Origin: Oscillospiraceae bacterium | GTDB taxonomy: Bacteria > Bacillota > Clostridia > Oscillospirales > Oscillospiraceae | Length of the DNA: 64,000 nucleotides | NCBI GenBank assembly: GCA_020025595.1 | Contig: JAHHRV010000003.1 | Coordinates: forward strand, 1-64,000 | Direction: 5' to 3' | Shown here: piece after piece, positions 61,712-64,000 of the stretch | Numbering within the stretch: position 1 is the stretch's first letter | How the letters are laid out: every line of letters begins with the position of its first letter | Program-made: the position numbers and the translations under genes | The notes under the pieces: model-generated | Databases searched by the model: none | What the model was told of the DNA's origin: nothing | The model's input: only the letters and a program-made list of their open reading frames with translations

Positions 61712-62157
61712 TTCATCTCCTCCAATACTGCACGAATCGCCCGGGCGGCCTCTGCGGTTTTCCGGTGGGCATTCCCTTTGGAAACCACGCCGGAAACAAG
61801 GCCGTTTCCGGCGCAGATTGCCGGGAAGAAAAAGGTGCTTTCTTCTGCGCTGTCTGCCACGCTGACAAAAATCCCGGCCCGGGCGGCCTCCTGCCCCACC
61901 TGATGGTTCACAGCTCTGTCATCGGTGGCAGCTACTGCCAGAAATGCGCCGGAAAGATCTCCCTGTGCATATTTACGAGGCAAATAAGTGACCCCACGGG
62001 GAATTTCACCGCATTCAGGGGCGATCACGGTAACCTCTGCACCGAAGCTTTGCAGCACCTGCACCCGGCGCAGAGCGATTTTTCCGCCGCCAACGACCAC
62101 CGCCCGCCGTCCGCGTAAATCTATAAATAACGGGAAGCGATATTCTTCCAGATTCAT
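61708..62157 (-). CDS. Precorrin-2 dehydrogenase-type NAD-binding protein (SirC/CysG-B-like)
   Basis: The 149-residue protein starts FPLFIDLRGRRAVVVGGGKIALRRV, the Rossmann motif of precorrin-2 dehydrogenases, and continues FLAVAATDDRAVNHQV and ICAGNGLVSGVVSKG. It oxidises precorrin-2 to sirohydrochlorin. At 149 residues it is the short form that lacks much of the C-terminal ferrochelatase region. The ATG at 62157 has AGGA upstream. It lies between hemA and hemC in the operon. Confidence 0.9.
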   Translation of the reverse strand: MNLEEYRFPLFIDLRGRRAVVVGGGKIALRRVQVLQSFGAEVTVIAPECGEIPRGVTYLPRKYAQGDLSGAFLAVAATDDRAVNHQVGQEAARAGIFVSVADSAEESTFFFPAICAGNGLVSGVVSKGNAHRKTAEAARAIRAVLEEMK

Positions 62158-62182
62158 AATGTTCCTGCTTTCCAAAATATGC

Positions 62183-63370
62183 CTACCGGCCGATGGTGTG
62201 GGCACGGATTTTCTTTTCACATTTGCTCAGCATATCTGCCGTGATGTGTTCTGCCATGCCGCCGATCAGAAGATCTACCGCTTTCTCAACGGAAAGCTCC
62301 ACGATTTCCTCTTCGCTCAGTCCCTCTTCCAGTTCCTTCGACATGGCAATTCTTTCTGTAATAGCGCTCTTCAGACTGTCCATGGAAGACATACAGTCCT
62401 TGTAATGGAGCCATCTGTAAAAGCGCTCCAGATGGGTCTGGATGATTTCCGACACCTCTGCCGGAACAGTCCGGTTTTCCAGGCCGCTGCCCAGATCATC
62501 AATGTTATAAAGGGATACCCCTTGCAGGTTTCCGGCCTCCGGCTCGATATCCCGAGGGATCGCCAGATCCACCAGCACCGCAGGCGGTGTTTCCACGGTG
62601 GACAGCTGCCGGGCCGTTACCGTATAGTGAGGGCTGGTGGTAGCCGAAATCAGAATGTCGGCACCCGCCATGTGGTCAAACCGTTCATCGTATGCAACAA
62701 CGCCGCAGCCCCGGGGGACAATGGTTTCACCGTGGCGATATGTACGCAGAGTCACCCGAACACTGCACCCTGCCTGATACAGAAGCTCTGCCGAAAGTCT
62801 TCCCATCTCGCCGTTGCCAATGACAATGGCCTGCTTTCCGGTAAGATCTCCCAGCTTCTGCCGCAGCAGCTCCACCGCCATGCTGGCAGCGGAGGTGGGA
62901 ATTGCTGTGAGATGCACCTTGGTACGGATTTCCTTTCCGGCGGAAATAGCTGAACGGAACAGGGTCTCCAGCACCGAATCGGTGGTGCCAGCTTCCCGGG
63001 CCAGGGAAATTGCCCCCTTTACCTGAGAGATGATCTGATCCTCGCCCCAGATTCTGGAGCGCAGTCCGGCAGCCACATTCATCAGATGCTCAATGGCAAG
63101 CTCTGACGAGCGGGTGACAAAGGCATCCTTATAAGGTTCATATTCTGCATTTGCCGCCTGACACAGCAGCCGCCCCGGCTCCACATCCTCTGTGCAGGAT
63201 ACATACAGCTCTGTGCGGTTGCAGGTGGAAATCAGCACGCAGCCGCAAACCCCGGGGTAGGACTGAACGATTCTGTCCATCTCCATAGTCTGGGTCTTGG
63301 TAAAGGACAGTCGCTCTCTCAGACTGATAGGAGCCAGACTATGCTCCAACCCGGACATGATAATTTTCAT
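62183..63370 (-). CDS. hemA: Glutamyl-tRNA reductase
   Basis: The 395-residue enzyme reduces Glu-tRNA to glutamate-1-semialdehyde, the first step of C5 tetrapyrrole synthesis. The catalytic Cys is in LISTCNRTELY (about 50), with IWGEDQIISQVKGA and the NAD(P) motif IVIGNGEMGRLSAELL. Its ribosome site (GGGAG) lies within a possible upstream reading frame. It leads the six-gene tetrapyrrole operon. Confidence 0.95.
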   Translation of the reverse strand: MKIIMSGLEHSLAPISLRERLSFTKTQTMEMDRIVQSYPGVCGCVLISTCNRTELYVSCTEDVEPGRLLCQAANAEYEPYKDAFVTRSSELAIEHLMNVAAGLRSRIWGEDQIISQVKGAISLAREAGTTDSVLETLFRSAISAGKEIRTKVHLTAIPTSAASMAVELLRQKLGDLTGKQAIVIGNGEMGRLSAELLYQAGCSVRVTLRTYRHGETIVPRGCGVVAYDERFDHMAGADILISATTSPHYTVTARQLSTVETPPAVLVDLAIPRDIEPEAGNLQGVSLYNIDDLGSGLENRTVPAEVSEIIQTHLERFYRWLHYKDCMSSMDSLKSAITERIAMSKELEEGLSEEEIVELSVEKAVDLLIGGMAEHITADMLSKCEKKIRAHTIGR

Positions 63371-63372
63371 AC

Positions 63373-63444
63373 TTACTCACACTCCCTGACCACAACAACG
63401 GAAAAATATCCGCAAAATGAGGCCATACAGTTTTCCTTTTCCAT
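63373..63444 (-). CDS. Possible 23-codon leader ORF ahead of hemA
   Basis: An ATG at 63444 has GGGAG about nine bases upstream and opens a frame of 23 codons ending in TAA, two bases before the hemA ATG. The peptide has three Cys and four consecutive Val. The hemA ribosome site lies inside its last codons, so translation of the two would be coupled. No homologue is recognised, and it may be incidental. Confidence 0.35.
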   Translation of the reverse strand: MEKENCMASFCGYFSVVVVRECE

Positions 63445-63489
63445 TTTTTCTACGCTCCCAGGTCGTTCTTTTCGCACTGGCGCAGCGAT

Positions 63490-63521
63490 GAAAAACTGCG
63501 ACAGTCTCAGGACCGCCGCAG
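63490..63521 (-). terminator. Terminator of cbiK
   Basis: CTGCG...CGCAG stem with an imperfect centre and TTTTTC tail on the minus strand, in the gap between cbiK and hemA. Confidence 0.65.
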
Positions 63522-63543
63522 CAGCTTATATATTTTTTCTGTA

Positions 63544-64000
63544 TCAGAAGGGCTGCGCCTGCTGAGCGTGCTTTGCAAACAGGCTGCGTACTGCCGGATA
63601 CTCACCCAGTCCCCGCAGCACGCAGGATACTTCATATCCCTCTGCCCGAAGCTGTGCGCACCAGGATCCTTCCCCGTCACCTGCCATGTCGTTTTTGGCA
63701 TGGTCGCCTGCCACCACCATCAGAGGATACAGGCGGACTCTGCGTACATGAGGCATCAGGTGCAGTCTGCGAATCACCTGATGCAATTCAGGGTAGCCCT
63801 TCACCGTGCCGATCAGTACCCGGTTCCATCCGAAATCATGGAACATATACTCAAGCAGCGCATAGGCCGCATTGGCGTAGTGGGCAGTACCGTGTCCCAT
63901 AAACACGATTGCTTCGTCCTCTTCCGGGGGCTGGATGGACTGCATCACAGCACCGATGGTGTCCTCGTAGTCCTGCACCGTGGTAAGCAGCGGCGTTCCC
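63544..64000 (-). CDS. cbiK: Sirohydrochlorin cobaltochelatase, C-terminal part (5' truncated by window)
   Basis: The frame is open to the window edge, so the N-terminus is missing. The visible 150 residues carry PLLTTVQDYE, FMGHGTAHYANAAY, VLIGTVKGYPEL and YPLMVVAGDHAKNDMAG, the metal-site His series of CbiK, which inserts cobalt into sirohydrochlorin for anaerobic B12 synthesis. It is followed by a terminator and then the hemA operon. The GTG at 63978 is internal, not the start. Confidence 0.92.
   Translation of the reverse strand, partial: GTPLLTTVQDYEDTIGAVMQSIQPPEEDEAIVFMGHGTAHYANAAYALLEYMFHDFGWNRVLIGTVKGYPELHQVIRRLHLMPHVRRVRLYPLMVVAGDHAKNDMAGDGEGSWCAQLRAEGYEVSCVLRGLGEYPAVRSLFAKHAQQAQPF

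Overview
The window looks like the chromosome of a strictly anaerobic, low-oxygen-niche Clostridia, most likely a gut Oscillospiraceae-type Firmicute. Evidence seen here: a Spo0A-type regulator with 0A-box-like sites, an [FeFe] hydrogenase, pyruvate phosphate dikinase, Wood-Ljungdahl corrinoid proteins, an anaerobic CbiK, strong TTGACA/TATAAT promoters with 17-bp spacers, AGGAGG ribosome sites, and a G+C-rich coding style. No phage, insertion sequence, CRISPR array or plasmid backbone was seen. This is mostly core chromosome.

Layout. 1-5.3 kb: an AraC-type remnant at the edge, a glycine-riboswitch-controlled Na+/alanine-glycine symporter, MgtE with a long structured leader, and a secondary alcohol dehydrogenase. 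5.5-10.2 kb: a glycerol operon (glpK, two FAD oxidoreductases, DUF1667). 10.3-19.8 kb: NSS transporter, M32 carboxypeptidase, MATE pump, a papain-fold-like protein, a C_GCAxxG protein, an RsmF-like RNA methyltransferase, MurA, tRNA-Gly(CCC), ZIP transporter. 20-25.4 kb: [FeFe] hydrogenase, CBS/DRTGG/DHH pyrophosphatase, asparaginase, GalE. 25.5-30.4 kb: a seven-gene operon from an XRE membrane regulator to a large lipoprotein. 30.5-34.1 kb: Spo0A-like regulator, radical SAM/SPASM protein, DegV protein, Thr/Pro-rich lipoprotein. 34.4-42.6 kb: a minus-strand folate/corrinoid C1 cluster (metF, cooC, acsD, an acsC-acsE fusion, then a RACo-type activator and DUF3786). 42.8-45.2 kb: small protein, DUF2461, FolT under a tetrahydrofolate riboswitch. 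45.4-52.3 kb: ruvCAB, zinc-ribbon protein, Sfp-type transferase, TatD, PPDK. 52.6-56.7 kb: the decayed tail of a sortase-anchored protein, a CDF transporter, a GT2 synthase, an AlkD-like protein. 57-64 kb: a uroporphyrinogen/siroheme/corrinoid operon (hemA, sirC-like, hemC, cobA-hemD, hemB, hemL) with cbiK running off the edge.

How it fits together. Several loci serve C1 and corrinoid metabolism: folate uptake (folT), folate salvage (5-formyl-THF cyclo-ligase), methyl-THF formation (metF), methyl transfer to a corrinoid iron-sulfur protein (acsC-acsE fusion with acsD), corrinoid reactivation (RACo), nickel-insertion ATPase (cooC), and tetrapyrrole supply for B12. The catalytic CODH/ACS genes are not in the window.

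The most interesting items are the fused acsC-acsE gene, the three 111-bp repeats that directly follow it, the mgtE leader (strong promoter, leader ORF, alternative hairpins, no recognisable M-box), a possible antiterminator built into the folT riboswitch, and tandem 0A-box-like sites in front of the Spo0A-like gene. All functions are inferred from sequence reading alone; no searches were run.
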